Assembly: GCF_050436995.1 (NCBI RefSeq)
Contig: NC_134765.1
Location: 2,135,501 to 2,199,500 of the forward strand
DNA: 64,000 bases
Source of the DNA: Anticarsia gemmatalis
Lineage: Eukaryota; Arthropoda; Insecta; Lepidoptera; Erebidae
Direction of reading: 5' to 3'
The notes beneath the pieces are model-generated. The model saw only the letters and a list, made by a program, of their open reading frames with translations, made no database searches and had not been told where the DNA came from. Numbering within the stretch: the first letter of the stretch is position 1; each line of letters begins with the position of its first letter. The translations under genes and the position numbers were made by a program. Positions 36,601-48,400 of the stretch are shown here, piece by piece.

Positions 36601-39600
36601 CAGTAACTCAATCACCTTGCAAAACATCAACGCGCTGAATCAAATTCAGAACAACAGAACTTTGGAACATTCTTCAATGATGCAACATCAGATGAACTCG
36701 ATGAACAATATGAACATGCACAATAATTTAAACAGCACCATGCAGATAGTTAACAACAATCATCAGTCGATGAATAATTCTATGATGCAGCACATGCCTA
36801 ACATTCCAGATATCAAAAATGACATTCAAAGTTCATGCAGCGGGAGTTGTTCTAATAACAGCACGTCATTCCCTAACAATCAGAATACGATGGAGATATG
36901 TTCAAACATGAATACTAACAATATAAACATGGGCGCAGGGAACATGATGCACGGCATGAATGTTAACAACACGAGTATGTCCAACAACATGATGATGAAC
37001 TCTGTCAACAACAGCAACATGTATGGAGCGAGTAGTCAAAACAACATGTCAGGACACGACATGTTGATGAGTTGCTCTAATTCCACCGAACACAACAACT
37101 TAATGTCGGGAACATCGAATCATAATATGATGTTGAACTCATCACAAACACATGCTACGAATAATAATCAGAACCAAATGATTAGCAACCAGGTTTCTAA
37201 TAACCAGCAGATTAATATAAACAGCTGTAGCATGAATAGCAATAATACATCACAAAGTCAAAGTATTACCAATATGGATACTCAAATGAATAGAAATAGT
37301 ATGCCCGTGCCAGATCCGCCTAAGTTTACACAAGATACTTTACGAGGCAAAAATATAATGGGCCCACCATCGAATACGAATATACCAATGACGAACATAG
37401 CTAACAACAAAGACTGTAAAGTGAATATGGTGGCTAATGATAAGCAAAATCATTCAATCTCGGTTAATAACCAAATAGGATACATGCAGATGAACCCGCC
37501 AAACAGTAATAGAGTAATCAATTTGCCCGAGAGGGGTCGTATGAGCAATACTAGTTTGGAAAGTAATATAAACCAACATGTGCCGCAACAACACAACATT
37601 CGCGTGGTTACAAACAATACTAATAACAATGTGGCAGGTATTACAACTGATCCTTTGGCCTTCCAACAAAACAATGATAGTAACGGCACCATGATAAACG
37701 TGCCTTTCCAGGCCATACCGAACAGTGCTCCCATGAACATCAATGTAAACTCCAGCAACAATACAGTGAACATCACCGTGCAAAACAATCTTGTCGATCC
37801 GAAGATCGCTTCAAAAGCCGCGGCTGATATCAATTTCCCACTACAAGCAAACAACAACCTGCTTCAGAACCAGAATACTGCTAATAACATGATGTGTATT
37901 CCTGTGCCGAATAATACCATCAATCTACCGACACAGAATAGTTCCAGCATAACATTACCCAAGGCTCCACCTACTCAACAATCTGGAATCCCAACAAACG
38001 TTGTCAATCCAATGTCTATGAGACCAATGAATCGAGTTTTGCCTTTGCACAGAGATGGACAAAGCAAGTCGTCTACAAAGACCACGTCAAAAACAACTGC
38101 AGTGCCAAAACAACGGCCTGTGAGCCACGACATGCCCGACTTGAATATAAAAGATGAGAATATTGACAGCGACTTGGAGAAAGCTATTGAAGAATCGAAA
38201 CGCATGATGGAACTGGAAAGTGCGAAAAAGGAAAAAGAAGAAAGGGATGCCGCTCAAGCGATGCAGTTATCTACAGAAATACATCAAGCTAACACCAGCT
38301 CAGCTGCAGTGACAGTAGAAACTGCAAGAATTAGCGAGCCCGTTGATTCAGTGGCAAAAATGTCACTGCCAAACCTAGATGCGGACATGATTGATGTGGA
38401 ACCTCCAAAGGCCTTAACAGAGAAAGATACCAACAGAGTTCCAGTCCCACCGAAATTACCAAGTGCAGCAACAAAAGTAGTGAAGAGAGCGTTAGGAGAC
38501 AAGAAATCTGAACCAGAGGCAACTATAACTAAGAGGCAGCATAAAGTATCCAAAGAAAACAAACCTTCAGTACCAAAGCCTGCACCTGAACCGTCCAAAG
38601 ATGACGGACCTAAGTTGATATACGAAGTTACATCAGAAGACGGCTTCAACTACTCTTCGTCTTCACTAGCGGATCTGTGGGCGAAAGTTGTTGAAGCTGT
38701 TCAGATTGCCAGAAAGCAATCGGGACTACCACCGATACAATACAACCTACCTTCAAGTCTATCTGGAGCACACATTCTAGGACTCAACAACAATGCTTTG
38801 AGATACCTCATCGAACAATTGCCGGGGGTAAGTTGTCGAAATAGGCTGATGACATAATTTTATATTTGTTTAATGTTGGTATTCAATGTACTAACGATTT
38901 AATTATTATCTTATAGGCCAGTCGCTGTACCAAATACAAGACACGTCAAGGTCGTCAGTTAAGCAGTTGGGACAACGACTTGGACTTGAGCGAGGGCTTC
39001 AAGGAGAGTCCTTGGGGCAGCGCTCGCACTGGCCCTGTGGCTAGGAAACAAAATCATGACATGTTCAGCTGGATGGCTTCGCCGTTCAGAGAAGAGCCGC
39101 CACCATTCGGAGGGCAAGAAGGAGAGAGCTCTATCTCAAGGTAAATATTGAATAATATCTTTAAAAAATTTAATGTTTTTCTGAAAGTGTCGTGTACAAT
39201 GTGTAATAACTTTATTTAATGTTCTTTTCAGGCGTTTGGCAACATTGCCACCAGCAATGAGATTCAGACAACTTAAAGAAACGTCTAAGGCTTCCGTGGG
39301 TGTGTACAGATCACACATACATGGTCGCGGATTATTCTGCAAACGAGATATTGAAGAAGGTAAGAACTTTGCGATTGTAAATTTTTTGATACTTAGCAAG
39401 TTGGTCTTTTAAATACCTTATAATATAACTATTTTAATTAAGCCTTCTAGTATTTAATACGTATTTTATTCAACTATATCTTGTTATTTCTAGGTGACAT
39501 GGTAATAGAATACGCGGGTGAGGTGATTCGCGCGGTGTTGGCTGACCAACGTGAGAAGCGCTACGAGGCAATGAGCGGTCGCCGCGGTGTCGGCGGCTGC

Positions 39601-39963
39601 TATATGTTCCGCATCGACGACAATCTGGTCGTCGATGCTACGCTCAAGGGGAACGCCGCCAGATTCATCAACCATTCCTGTGATGTGAGTTACTTTACCT
39701 AGGTTGATATTTGCACGATAATGAGATTTTGGATTGAATGTCAGATCGAATAAAATTTTTTTGGTACTTATTTTATCTCTTTTTTCCAGCCCAACTGTTA
39801 CTCGCGCGTCGTGGATATTCACGGCCACAAACACATTCTAATATTTGCACTACGTCGCATCACTGTCGGTGAAGAACTGACTTATGACTACAAATTCCCC
39901 TTCGAAGAGGTCAAAATACCGTGCACGTGTGGCGCCAAGAAGTGTCGCAAGTACCTCAATTGA
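24685..39963 (+). CDS. trx: Trithorax / KMT2-type histone H3K4 methyltransferase
   Basis: Thirteen exons: 24685-24837, 25700-26933, 27030-27221, 27312-27655, 27755-28300, 28394-28567, 28653-28862, 28944-29105, 29237-38827, 38917-39140, 39232-39359, 39494-39684 and 39790-39963. They close to 4,440 residues, longer than the fly protein. Order: conserved MGRSRFPGKP start; cysteine-rich nuclear-receptor-like region from about 475 (CGVCGAVRFYRF); PHD fingers 1-3 at about 865-1045; extended PHD at about 1400-1508; FYRN from about 1574; paired Taspase1-like sites at 1916 and 1949; C2HC finger at about 2014; long Gln/Gly then Asn/Met/His-rich linker; FYRC from about 4131; Win-like GSART at 4236; SET with GNAARFINHSCDPNCYS and post-SET CTCGAKKCRKYLN at the end. 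It methylates H3K4 within a WDR5/RbBP5/Ash2 complex to keep Hox-type genes active. No CXXC domain, as in flies. All introns are GT-AG. Confidence 0.97.
28653..28862 (+). other. Very GC-rich trithorax exon 7 (PHD finger)
   Basis: Nearly every third base in this exon is G or C, in sharp contrast with the exons before 28300 and the long exon after 29237. It encodes the core of PHD1-PHD2 with dense Cys/His ligands. Exons 6 and 8 share the bias in weaker form. Confidence 0.8.
31967..32086 (+). other. Two Taspase1-like cleavage sites in Trithorax
   Basis: QLDGAAD is encoded at 31967-31987 and QLDGAED at 32066-32086, 33 residues apart. Both fit the Taspase1 pattern of Gln, hydrophobic, Asp-Gly, small, then an acidic stretch. 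Mammalian KMT2A has two such sites (CS1 and CS2), and cutting there separates the N- and C-terminal halves, which then re-join through FYRN and FYRC. Confidence 0.75.
32263..32326 (+). other. C2HC zinc-finger-like motif in Trithorax
   Basis: Encodes CDRCQCTYRNKESYDRHVAS followed by C: C-x2-C-x12-H-x4-C spacing with aromatic and basic residues at the positions usual for a C2H2-type finger. It lies between the Taspase-like sites and the low-complexity linker. Confidence 0.6.
33640..34035 (+). repeat. Degenerate tandem ILPQG-type peptide repeats in Trithorax
   Basis: At least ten variants of a roughly 8-14 residue unit built on (I/L/V)(L/I/V)PQ(G/A), such as GILPQAI, TILPQGA, TIIPQGT, TVVPQSG and TILPQGT, occupy about residues 2473-2605. 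The repeat is seen in protein and partly in DNA. Confidence 0.75.
34920..37310 (+). repeat. Asn/Met/His/Gln/Ser-rich low-complexity tract in Trithorax
   Basis: About 800 residues (roughly 2900-3700) dominated by Asn, Met, His, Gln and Ser with recurrent units such as NNHNMN, MNNMN and SMNNSM. At DNA level it is a field of imperfect AAYATG and CAR repeats. It is predicted to be disordered and lies between the Taspase-like sites and FYRC. Confidence 0.85.
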
Positions 39964-42900
39964 TGAAGAAAACGGAGTGAGTGACTCGATTGTGTCAATT
40001 ATGCTTGTGTTGATCTATGATCAAATAAAGGGTTAAAATGCTGTAAAATCGAACAAAAATACTGCTTAAACGGACATCGTTAAATGTACGATATTCTCGT
40101 AGTATTTTCTTCATTAAATCTTCAAGCCTCACAGGCTTTACTTAACGAATAGCATAATTATATAGTACATACTGATTTAGACATAACGTTTAATTTAGTA
40201 AATAACGTGAGTTGTGAGAGACATGTAATTTTTGGATGGACTTTTAATGTGGTACGACGCAAAAATATCAATCGATGGATCTCGTGAGAGTTCTAAGTAA
40301 GCCTATTTAGAATTTAGCCTGCGGAGTGAATGATTGATGATGGAATACTGGGTCGAGCACAACTATTACGTGAACATTATTATGTATGTATGACAATAAG
40401 TCAATTCACATATCGCGTTACTCCCACCTTCAGTGTCTCGGTGTTACGAGGACTGAAGCGTACCTTATTGGACACATGAAAACTTTTACATGAATCTAGA
40501 TATGATCTCTTTCTTGAATCTGCCCAGTGTTAGAATTGTTGGATTTTATAATAATTTTGAATTAATTTTACATAAAAATTCTTATTTTGAGATAGGTTTA
40601 TACATTTTGTAAATATATTTTAATTATTTTGTGTTATTGTTAGGTCGACTACATGATTCGCGAACGGCTTAAGTGTGTACACTTAAATTTGATGTGATAT
40701 GTTTAGCCCCGGATATTCGGGTAAGAGAAGGGTTAGTGCGTAGCTAGTGTATATTTGTTCCTCATTATGTTCCATTTCTCTTCACTTGTGATCAGTTAAG
40801 TCTCGACTAACATAGCGCGTATGTGTACATATACTGAGGGATTTTAGGCATAAATATTAATGAAATTAGTACATTCGAAAGAGGGTAGCAAAGTTACAAG
40901 TACAATGTTACTTTTTAGCAATTTTAACGTGTATTGTATAGTAAAATTGTAAATAAGAGGAATTATCTGTCATAATAATGAGTTAAACGACAAATCGTTT
41001 TATTGTAGTCATAGTGGTAGGTTGTACTTTATAGAGTATATATTTTACGGTGTATATATAAGTTATTTAGTGTGCGACGCGCCCCGGCGCGGGACAGAGG
41101 GAGTAGGGAGGCCGCGGCCGTGGCCCTCACCACGCATAATGTTCACACGTGTGAAGTTGAACAACTCCCAGTTATGAAGCACGGTTTAACATAAAAATGC
41201 ACATTTTTTAGCTTTAATTATATTTCAGCGAAGCTTCATCGGTTTTTATTTAAATCAATTTACAATATATATTTAATGTTCTAATCGATTGCCTGTGTGT
41301 TGTTTTAATTGGCAAATATAATTTTTATAGCATTTTTTCCTAAGCATTTATAGACTGAATTTAATGCATCACATTCTAACAGACATCACAAGAAATCAGT
41401 CAAGTTGCTACTAAAAACTGCTGCAAATAATCACAATTTTATTTAATTTAGAAATAGATTTAGATGCAGAAACAAAGTGACAAATATTGGGTACCATGCC
41501 ATTAGTTAACTACTGTATGTGTTTGTTACTGCATCTAACAATTAAATAGCAGTATTAAAGTAACATGTATGTGTCCCCAAGTATTTTGTAGATAAATCAA
41601 TAGGATCAGATTAAAGTAGGCGCAAACTAAGAATACAATTTACATTTAGTACTTTTTGAAATTTGTACGATAGAACAAGATGCAGTAAGCATACGGTGTT
41701 TCCGATTAATGAGTCTGTGTCATCATGAAATAGTTATACAATAGTTAAGGTAAAATGTTGGTGTAATAATAATAAGTCGTGCATACGATTGAATTTGAAT
41801 ATGATAATTTGTTATACAGGTATCTTGTTTTAACGTTGCGTCACAGAAATTGAAAATGTATATTTAGAGCCTGTTTTTCGTTTTGTTATAGGCCGTTTGT
41901 CTACATATTGTATATATTTATAAAATTGTTTTTGTGGGCCGCGTTATTTATTACACTATTTTTGGAATATTAAGATCAATTTCCATAGGAATTATCCATC
42001 TATCATAAACTCATTGCGCATTAGCTAGAGAAATGATAGCGTTGCTCATTTTACATATTGTTAATACAGATTGATAAATCTATGTGAATCTGATCTTAAT
42101 ATCGTGATGTTATTTAGTTGTTAATGGATAAAAACATCCTGTGTGGGACTCGTTTATCTCGGTCGACATATCTAATAAAGTAGTTCGGATTGCATAATAA
42201 TTTTAGCAACAGTAGACAAACAGCCTCATGTCAGAAATACAATGTATTTGATAAATAATATCATTCTGTTGTATATTGTAGCTGTGATGACTGTGTTCCC
42301 ATCAACGTTTTAGATTGATATTAGCCAGCGAAACTGGGAATATCGGTAGACTAGTCCAATCGGTTTTAGTACCATATCAAATAAATGAAATGATGCGAAC
42401 GTAGCCATAACAGTTAAGCCATTCTTTTTTATAAAAAAGGTTGTTATATTTTGTTTACATTTGATACGAGAGTTAGTCGAAGTTATAGCCTACATCGAGT
42501 TATGATAATAAAAGTACAGGTAATTTTAATCACTTTCGATTATTAAGATTAACACAATATTTTTAAAGGTTTAGTTTTTATTTTGAAGTTAAGATTAACA
42601 CGCGTTTCCTTTCCCTCTATCCTCAACATTCTTGTGTACCTAATGTTATTTTACAATGATGTGGACGATATCAGTTGTAAATGGTTTATAGTGAAGTGGT
42701 TCGGTAGACTCGCGAATGCTTTAAATTATGTACATGTGCATTTTGTTAGTCCTCTATACATTCATTAATTAATTAGAAAATCAAAAGACCAAATCACCAA
42801 GTGATGAATAATTTTGCGTTAATTATTAAGTGTATGCATCTGCCCTTGATATTATTTGTGTTAAAAATAATGCTTTTATTTTTAATTGTACACAATGCCA

Positions 42901-43050
42901 TTTTGCCTAATGTTATTATAAATTATAATGAAATTGCTTTAAAAGCACCAATTTTTACAATGCATAGTTTCTATGACCTGTCTATACATTTTATTACTTT
43001 ATTTATTTCTATCATTATTTTGTATTGTGGTAAATTTTACCAAAAATAAA
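39964..43050 (+). other. Candidate trithorax 3' UTR
   Basis: About 3.1 kb without a credible coding frame. Several AATAAA occur (near 40024, 42170, 42380 and 43045). The last is followed by T-rich sequence and lies opposite the end signal of the next gene, so the full 3' UTR may reach it. Five TGTANATA motifs (Pumilio-type) are at 40609, 40824, 40948, 41051 and 41909. Confidence 0.5.
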
Positions 43051-43083
43051 AATACTAAAATGTGCTTTAAATTTTGTTTTATT
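43045..43083. terminator. Face-to-face poly(A) signals between trithorax and dynein light chain
   Basis: AATAAA on + at 43045-43050 and minus-strand AATAAA (TTTATT at 43078-43083) are 27 bp apart. Use of both would overlap the 3' ends of the two mRNAs and give the dynein light chain a 3' UTR of about 740 nt. Confidence 0.5.
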
Positions 43084-43819
43084 TACTGCCTCCAAAACCT
43101 ACGACACAAAAAAGTCGAAATCAACATTTTGGTCTGACCAAGAAATCGAACGCGATAACTCGAACGTATCTAAATCTATTAAATACCTACAGATTAAGAT
43201 TTAAACATTGCGACTTACTCGACAGCGACACCGTGCAACACATTTGTACAATGAAATCATATCTGCGTATCATAACTGAAAGATTCAGCCAGACCAAAGA
43301 TATCAATTTCACAAAAAACCCTATGAGGATGCTTTGCAGCTCCATAAACACTTAAAAACAATATACTGACATGACTTCCTGTCTCTTTTTTTGTAAGCTG
43401 ATAGTTTTTTGTACAACACATGTTTTAAGCACAATCGGCACTTGAAATCTTTTAGTAACATGTGTCTTACATGTGTAACTATATGGGACGGGTGCTACTT
43501 GTATGATGGGAGCGGACGGGCATTGAGAAAACATGCCCTTATAGCGTAGTGGTATTGGTCATTGTTGGTCATGACTCTAAATCTAAGGTGACTCTAAATG
43601 CGAATATTTTTAAAAGTTTAGTATTGTTTTTAGAAGTATTGATGCCAGTTAAAAGAATATTAAGGATTACTAAAGGTAACGCTACATCTCCAACTCTTTT
43701 TTAGCCATTAGCCAGTGTGGATAAGACTCGTAAGCAGCGGTGAGACAGTAGGTAATGGTTTGACGTTAAAATATTGGAAATAAATAATAATAAATATAGT
43801 ACTTTGTATTGTAATATAT

Positions 43820-44786
43820 TTAAATTTGTAGAGCGAGGCCCCAAACGTTAACAATGCAATACATGTACTTGTTCTCCCAGCGCACGGTGCAGGTGCCGTC
43901 TGTCGCGGTATCCCAGAAGTACGCGGCGGCTGTGTGCAATCCCGCGCCGTTCTTCTGAGTTATTGTAATTCTTACTGTAAATAACAACGATATTTTATTA
44001 TTTGTTATTTCTAAACTAATCAGGTAACAAATATTCATGAGGAAGAATATTCAGAATTTACTACCAAGCGCCCCATAGTAATTTTTCCCGGCTGCGGTTC
44101 GAATCGTCACCATTTCAAAACCAGCTGACTTACCCTCGGTTTCTGAGGTACATTTAGCGGCAGCTTATCTATTCAATAGCGTTAAAATCATACAAAAAAA
44201 AACGCTATTGAATAGAGAAACTACCGCTAAGTGTACTCAGAAATCGGGAGTAAGTGCTCTATCTAAAGTCGGCGGTTCGCAAGTGAGACGGAGACATGAG
44301 GCCGCGGCAGGAGATTGCGACTGTCGCGGCCTCATGTTGCTATACGCAACATGAGACTGTTACTAACTAACAAGTCGCAGTCGCACTGCGACTTAACATC
44401 AACTATAAGTTATAATATTATGTATTTTAGCTCCTACTTACTTATGTATTTAAAAGGCTTGTTAAGTTTATTCAGCCTAGCCATTGTCTTGTCAGTAATT
44501 ATAGCAATCCATTGCGGGGTTCTCGAATGGCTATACGCATTACCTCCTAGACACAACTCTATGTGATCTCTCACTAACTTCTGCACTTCTTCGACGTTAA
44601 ATATTAGCGCCTAGAAAAATAAATCTGTTAGAAAAACTCTTTATCAACTATGAACAGACATATAAAAATAAAAAATTATGTGAGGCTAAAGTGGTTTTCC
44701 ACGATAGATATCGCTTCTCCCTTAAAATAAACCATTAAAGATAATAGGTCTACCTCTTCATCATCATCGGCTGGAGGCGCTGCCAT
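43820..44786 (-). CDS. DYNLT1: Dynein light chain, Tctex-type
   Basis: Three minus-strand exons, 44786-44754, 44610-44442 and 43974-43820, give 118 residues. The first exon encodes an acidic start MAAPPADDDEE. The family core follows: GGNAYSHSRTPQW, LNKPFKYI, then QKNGAGLHTAAAYFWDTATD and CTVRWENKYMYCIVNVWGL. This is the DYNLT1/DYNLT3 branch (fly Dlc90F). It is a small homodimeric subunit of cytoplasmic dynein that binds intermediate chains and cargo. Two extra residues (QI) follow the usual end. Intron 2 is almost filled with foldbacks. It faces trithorax tail-to-tail and RASSF8 head-to-head (658 bp). Confidence 0.95.
44128..44394. repeat. Cluster of foldbacks in dynein light chain intron 2
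   Basis: Four hairpins lie nearly end to end. Hairpin 1 is a long imperfect one with arms 44128-44183 and 44201-44255. Hairpin 2 has perfect 13-bp arms 44294-44306 and 44325-44337 (ACATGAGGCCGCG). Hairpin 3 has perfect 10-bp arms 44331-44340 and 44346-44355. Hairpin 4 has perfect 9-bp arms 44372-44380 and 44386-44394. They cover 267 of the intron's 467 bp. Confidence 0.85.
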
Positions 44787-45444
44787 ACTATCCTCTTGTT
44801 AGTTATAAAACTTAATTGAAAAGCGTTTAATTAAAAATTGATCAGAAAATATTTGCTATCGCTTTGAGATTTTTTCAAAAGTCAATAAAATTTTGGAAAA
44901 TGTATTGTTAATAAATAGGTTGGTACAAAGGAGTCGTAAGTACCTATTTAATCAGAATTCAGAAAGCAAATTAAAATTGAGTTTACCGCGATATACCTAC
45001 TGTGCATCTATGAACGTCAAACAGTCTATTAGCTAAGTAAGTAAAGATGCTCGATTAGAGAATCAGAAATAAACAAAACTAAGACAAATTCTTTGTACTA
45101 TCACCGAATATTAAAGAAACTGAACAATAATTGTTAAGCTATTATTTTATTTCGTCCTTTGATCTCTGTTGATGCATTGTTTATCTATTAAAATAATGAT
45201 TTATTATTGTCTATGCTTTATTCTATCAATAGCTGTCATGTTAATGTCAGCGACGTGTTTCTAAACGAAAATTTCTCATAACCCACTTGGAGCTTTATTT
45301 TCTTTATTGTGTTTTTGGTATGTTTGTGTTGTATTTTAGTTCATTTAGTGTGAGAAAAAAGTCTCGACTAGGCTGAATTGCCAATAAAATGACGTCTTAG
45401 TTGAATATGTGGTTTATTGAGTGATTGTGAACAGTTTGAAATTA
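44787..45444. promoter_or_regulatory. Shared upstream region of dynein light chain and RASSF8
   Basis: 658 bp between divergent start codons, AT-rich, no gene recognised. It probably contains both promoters and the RASSF8 5' UTR (inference from layout). Confidence 0.4.
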
Positions 45445-48400
45445 ATGGAGTTGAAGGTCTGGGTCGAGGGAATACAAAGGATTGTTTGTGGGGTTACAGA
45501 GACCACAACCTGCCAGGTCAGTATTCTAGAATTTCTATTCTCATGATTATGCCACTGACACGGTTAGTGCGCTGTGGGAAATCAATTTCACTTTTTAGTG
45601 AACTTTCGATAATAAATTGATTGATGGTGTCTCCCACAGGATGTAGTCTTCGCATTAGCCCATGCTACTGGAAAAGTGGGCAGGTTTACACTGATAGAGC
45701 GATGGAGAAATAATGAACGGCTATTGGCACCACAAGAATATCCTCTGAAGGTATCATGTTCTATTAATAAATTGATGAATTGCAGAAATACCAAAGTTAC
45801 TGTTGTTTGTACTTCTACTTTATAATTTTTATGTGAAATATGAATTTTATCATCTCAGTATGTATAATATAATTTTAAATTGAAATATTGCAACATATTG
45901 TGAACTAAGAAATAGTGAAAAATTTCCAATTCACACATAATTTCGTTATGAATTGATAGTCTTAAAAAGCTTTCTAATATTATTATAATAATTAAAGAAA
46001 AAAATCAAATCTACAATATGAAATACTATTTTCAGATTCTTATGAAATGGGGTGAATATTCAAATGACATACAGTTTATTTTGAGAAGGTCAGATTCAGG
46101 GAACAGTCAGAAACCATCACAGGCAACAAATAGTTCACGATCACCTATTGGAAATGGGTAGGTTACATAAGTATACCAAAAAACAGCCATCTAAAAAAAT
46201 ATTAATGTGCTTTTAATGTCAATAGTAATAACTAAAGTAATTAACAAATGTTATAACATTATCTGTACTTTTAGGGGTCATAACAATTCAAATCCTAACA
46301 TATTGGAGTCTCAGAATTCCCCCAATCGCATGAACACTACACCGACTTATAGCAATAACAATGTAAACAATACATCTCCCGGGAACCCCGTGGGAGTGGT
46401 GAAGGGAGTGCAGCAAGCCAAAACACCTGAATCTGACAGCCCTGTGTTGAAAGATGTACCACCTTACAGGTAACTTATATTACTTATCCTATTAGCTTCT
46501 GCTTGTAATTTGGTCTATGTGAAAATATTTCCTGTGATAAAAAGTACCCAATTATATTGTCTACCAAATTTTATCAATACCCCTTCAATAGTTTTTGTAT
46601 GACATAGTAACAAATACACATCAATCAAATGAAGGTGTGAGAATTCTTAAATCAGTTCTTGAGGGAATTTGTTATCTACTTAATAAATAATTATTTTTGA
46701 CTAATTGTCTATTTGTCGGAATTTTGATTCATATCTGTAAATACAAAGGTGTGATAGTTTTAGTTACTAATACATTTCTGCAATAGGATATTGTGAAAGG
46801 TTAATAAGTATTAGTAATTTTTATGTGACTCACACATACTGACATTTGGCAATCCTTGACTCATATAGGTGGAGTTATCAGAAATAAGCTTTATTACTGT
46901 TACTTTGTATAATTAGATTGGGGCTTCATATCATTTGTGAAGAAAATAATTTTGAAGTGGATTGCATGGATATTTTACTCTTATTTTGTGGTTAGTAGCC
47001 AATCTAGTTGTACAAACCGCTTGAAAGACCTTTGATATGGTTTAGTTTACTGTTATTTTAATTGACTACAGCCAGGACTGTGTGCTTTTCAAGGCACAGA
47101 GATGCTCAGTTCAAATACAACTAAACAGCCACCTATGTATGGATTGACTGCATCTAGGGTTGCTGTGCTCACAGATTGATTACCAGATGATTATATTTAA
47201 AAAAAAGTTGTTTATTTCTTACACTCAATGACTATTTAAAGTATAATATTATTGTCTATTCATTTTATACAGCAACATTTCTTCTGAGAAGCTATTTCAC
47301 TATTGAGTTACAAAAGGTATTGTTTTAACCTGTCCTACTTTTGATGAAACTCTATGTTGACTGTTGAGTTTCCTAATTGTTATTTCAATGCATAAAACAT
47401 AGACTAAGTAGAGCTACAATAGTTTTGATAACATTTCAATTTTAATGCACTGTTATCATCATAGGTGTAAATTTTAGTAATACCTTTATGATCATTCTCT
47501 CAAGGGCTGAGGGAGAATTAGGACAAATGAATTTTATGTTATTAAAGGTTTGCTTGAATATTTAGATTTTTGAAATTTAGCTTGGGTTTGTGAATAACTA
47601 AAACTAAATTTGCTGTGGTTGTACGTACACATTCGTCACAAAAATCGGCCCGTTGTATAGTCAATTGATTACCACTTATCTGTTTTTAGAGAGCCACCGC
47701 CACCCTACCGTTCACCACCACCCCCATCACAAGCGGTCCGTAAGTCTCCCAACCGTATGCGTGGTACCCGACCCTCGCACATGTCACCAGTCAACTTACC
47801 TGAAGAGGCCCAGGAAAACCGCAGCCCTGAAGCCGTGAGCTACAACAGCCAGTACAGGGAACTTGTGTCGCTGGTAAACTATCAGAGAGAGAAGCTGTCG
47901 AGTCAACAGGTTGATTTAATTAAGGTAAGTATTGAGTTTAAGTAAATATTAAGTAAGTTCACAATAAATATTAATGCTGTCTCAAATAAAATACTGAACT
48001 CTGTTCAAATCTGTGTTATATAATTATTTTCACATCTTTATGTCTTATTTTATAGACTTTCCACACATCAATATTATTGTCTGTTAGAAAAATTTTAATT
48101 TAAATTTATGACAATATCTTGTTTTCTGCTTACCTATATATTATATATATTTTGCCATATTTATTTCAGTATGATGCCGAGATTGGATACTGGGAGAACA
48201 AGGGCCGAGAGCAGGAGCGACAAGTGGAACTATTACAGCAACAAATCAGTTCAGCAGACAATCAGTTACGAATTAGTACAGAACAGGCAAGTATACCTAT
48301 TAATACTAGGCTGAATACATTTTTTTTAATTTATCGTTTTATAAGCTTTCACTCGTGTTGAAAATTTCCCGCGTTTTTTGTTTCTTTTGATAATAAGCAG

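Noticed and set aside
42583..43355. Small plus-strand frames after trithorax
   Set aside because: No domain, AT-driven codon use, and located in the candidate 3' UTR and junction region.
45417..45620. Alternative frame starting MSDCEQFEINGVEG over RASSF8 exon 1
   Set aside because: It opens with a non-ATG codon and is out of frame with the RA domain; the overlapping frame from 45445 gives the canonical MELKVWVEG start.
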